Assembly (NCBI GenBank): GCA_025331125.1
Contig: JAOALB010000173.1
Coordinates: 40,079 to 104,078, forward strand
Direction of reading: 5' to 3'
DNA: 64,000 nucleotides
Source: Mycogone perniciosa
Lineage: Eukaryota; Ascomycota; Sordariomycetes; Hypocreales; Hypocreaceae
The notes beneath the pieces were generated by a model. It did not search any database, had not been told where the DNA came from, and saw nothing but the letters and a program-made list of their open reading frames with translations. Positions 62,495 through 64,000 of this stretch are shown in pieces. Each line of letters starts with the position of its first letter. Within the stretch, counting starts at the first letter, position 1. The translations under genes were made by a program, and so were the position numbers.

Positions 62495-62750
62495 AAGAGT
62501 TTAATTATATTAAACTTAATATTATATTTCTTTATATCTTTTCAATTAATTAATACAAATATATATCTATATTTAAGATTATATATTAACGTTAAGCCTA
62601 TATATATATATATATTATGATTTTATAAATGAATATATATAAGTAAATAAACCTTTTTCTTATCTCTTTACTCCTTAACTTTAAATAAATAATTTTATAA
62701 TACTTTATTATTAATAATTATAACAGACTATATTTACTATAAATTATATA
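62495..62750. repeat. Right copy of a diverged direct repeat
   Basis: Partner of 59060-59245; see the matching blocks given there. The upstream part (TATTAAACTTAATATTATA against TATTAAGTTTAGTATTATA) also agrees. Confidence 0.4.
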
Positions 62751-63462
62751 TAATAGTTTTTAAGTATAAAGGTTACTTATTATAATATAAGATATAAAAT
62801 ATACTTCTTTTAGAGAATTTATTTTTAAAAGGTTATAAAATCATTTAAATATAATATAAAAGTATTTAATTAATTAATTAATTACTTATTAATATTTATA
62901 ATACTTTTTAAGTTTTTAATATTAAAGGTAAAGTAATATATGAATATCTATTATATAAAATCATATTCCTTTAATAAAAATATAAATATTAAATAAGTAT
63001 AAAATATATAATCATATTAGAGTATAATATAATTATATATAATATAAAGAAATAAAGAAAAAGCTTTATTTTCTTAAAGAATATATTATAATAGCGTAAC
63101 TATATATATATATATATATATATAGTTAATATAATATATAATATAAAGTATATATATTATAAACACTTATATAGTTTAATATATTACTGATATAATATAT
63201 ATATTAATATTCATTTACTATATAAGTAAATTAAAGCTTTTTAATATTAATAAATATTATTAAATCATAGGCTTTAGGTTATTTAATTTAATATACCTTT
63301 TAGTGAATAAAGTTATTTTGAATACTTTATTAACTATTATTTTAATTTATCTATAATATTATAACTATTGAACTGCACTTTTAAAGCCTTTTTATATAAT
63401 TGAAAGCTTTTTTATTATAAATAGATATTAATATTTTATTATAAAGCTAAAAAGGATATAAA

Positions 63463-63731
63463 TATTATTAAATAGGTTAAAGACTTATTATTTATTAATA
63501 TTAATTAATATTAAAGAGCTTTTATTTCCTTATATAGTAAATATAGGTGAATATATATATTATATAAGCAATATATTAAACTATTTAAACCCCTATAATA
63601 TATATACTCTGCCTTTTCCTTTGTAGTAGCTATATATATATAGCAAAGCTATAATAGTAAATTCTTTAATAAAATCAAGCTTTATTCCTATTATCTTTAT
63701 ACTTTATATAACTATACTGCACTTTATTATT
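63463..63731 (+). repeat. Copia LTR, decayed (fourth copy)
   Basis: Aligns end to end with 21092-21365: GGTTAAAGACTTATTATTTATT, AAAGAGCTTTTATTTCCTTATATAGTA, ATATTATATAAGCAATATA, TCTGCCTTTTCCTTTGTAGTAGC, AAATCAAGCTTTATTCCTATT and CTATACTGCACTT. The following 110 bp resemble the start of the copia internal region only weakly, so it may be a solo LTR or the left end of another element disrupted by the (ATT)n tract. Confidence 0.7.
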
Positions 63732-63866
63732 AATATTATAGCTATTATTAATTCATAATAATTAAAGGTTAAGTAATAAAGCTTTTTAAACAAATAAATA
63801 AATTTTAAATACTTAAAGTAAATATATTAATTGCCTTTTAACTTTATCTTTTACTTTCCTTTTTTA

Positions 63867-64000
<134 letters not shown>

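Larger units (their letters stand above)
58961..63460. other. 4.5 kb of extremely AT-rich DNA without genes
   Basis: No reading frame, RNA gene or transposon motif was recognised. It contains a purine-rich block (58950-58990), a diverged direct-repeat pair (about 59060-59245 and 62495-62750), a 37-bp tandem duplication (61064-61137) and AT runs (60041-60062, 63102-63122). It is presumably transposon sequence beyond recognition. Confidence 0.5.

Overview
The window looks like chromosomal DNA of a filamentous ascomycete (Pezizomycotina) from an AT-rich, transposon-filled compartment. Almost all of it is extremely AT-rich. CpA/TpG steps are visibly depleted, TpA is in excess, and decayed reading frames carry TAA/TAG where CAA/CAG is expected and AAT where GAT/GAC is expected. 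That is the signature of repeat-induced point mutation (RIP). The species cannot be named from this; AT-isochore plant-associated fungi (Leptosphaeria, Colletotrichum, Epichloe, Venturia type) are the obvious analogues.

Layout. About 1-4735: minus-strand Ty3/gypsy relic (called G4 here). About 4740-7191: 3' part of a plus-strand Ty3/gypsy element (G1) with its 3' LTR, inserted in a third gypsy family (G3) whose 3' part and LTR fill 7192-9462. About 9300-12050: a compositional island escaping RIP, holding the only convincing intact gene in the window, a 122-residue secreted protein with eight cysteines and a beta/gamma-crystallin-like segment (11202-11570), a classic effector candidate. About 12865-13885: a strongly decayed Ty1/copia LTR and 5' part. 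About 13985-14880: a moderately GC-rich stretch with a broken pentapeptide-repeat-like gene. About 14882-57021: nested retrotransposons. About 57022-64000: a RIP-mutated copy of a repeat also present in the island, a copia RT relic, very AT-rich DNA, another copia LTR and a long (ATT)n tract at the window edge.

The nest can be read because target-site duplications survive. A gypsy element of family G2 (minus; fragments 14882-16008, 36536-38632, 55680-57021) was entered by a G1 element (16009-36530, TSD ATTTA). That element was entered in its integrase region by a copia element (21092-34896, TSD CTATA), which was entered by a second G2 chromovirus (24137-30728, TSD AATAT). To the right, a minus-strand G1 (38633-44974), a minus-strand G3 (44975 to about 51435) and a plus-strand G1 (about 51436-55679) are joined in an inverted arrangement. 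All polyproteins are dead, but reverse transcriptase, RNase H, integrase or chromodomain motifs can still be read in translation.

Family names G1-G4 are labels for this window only. Boundaries given as 'about' were judged by eye from similarity between copies; LTR ends and TSDs were read directly.
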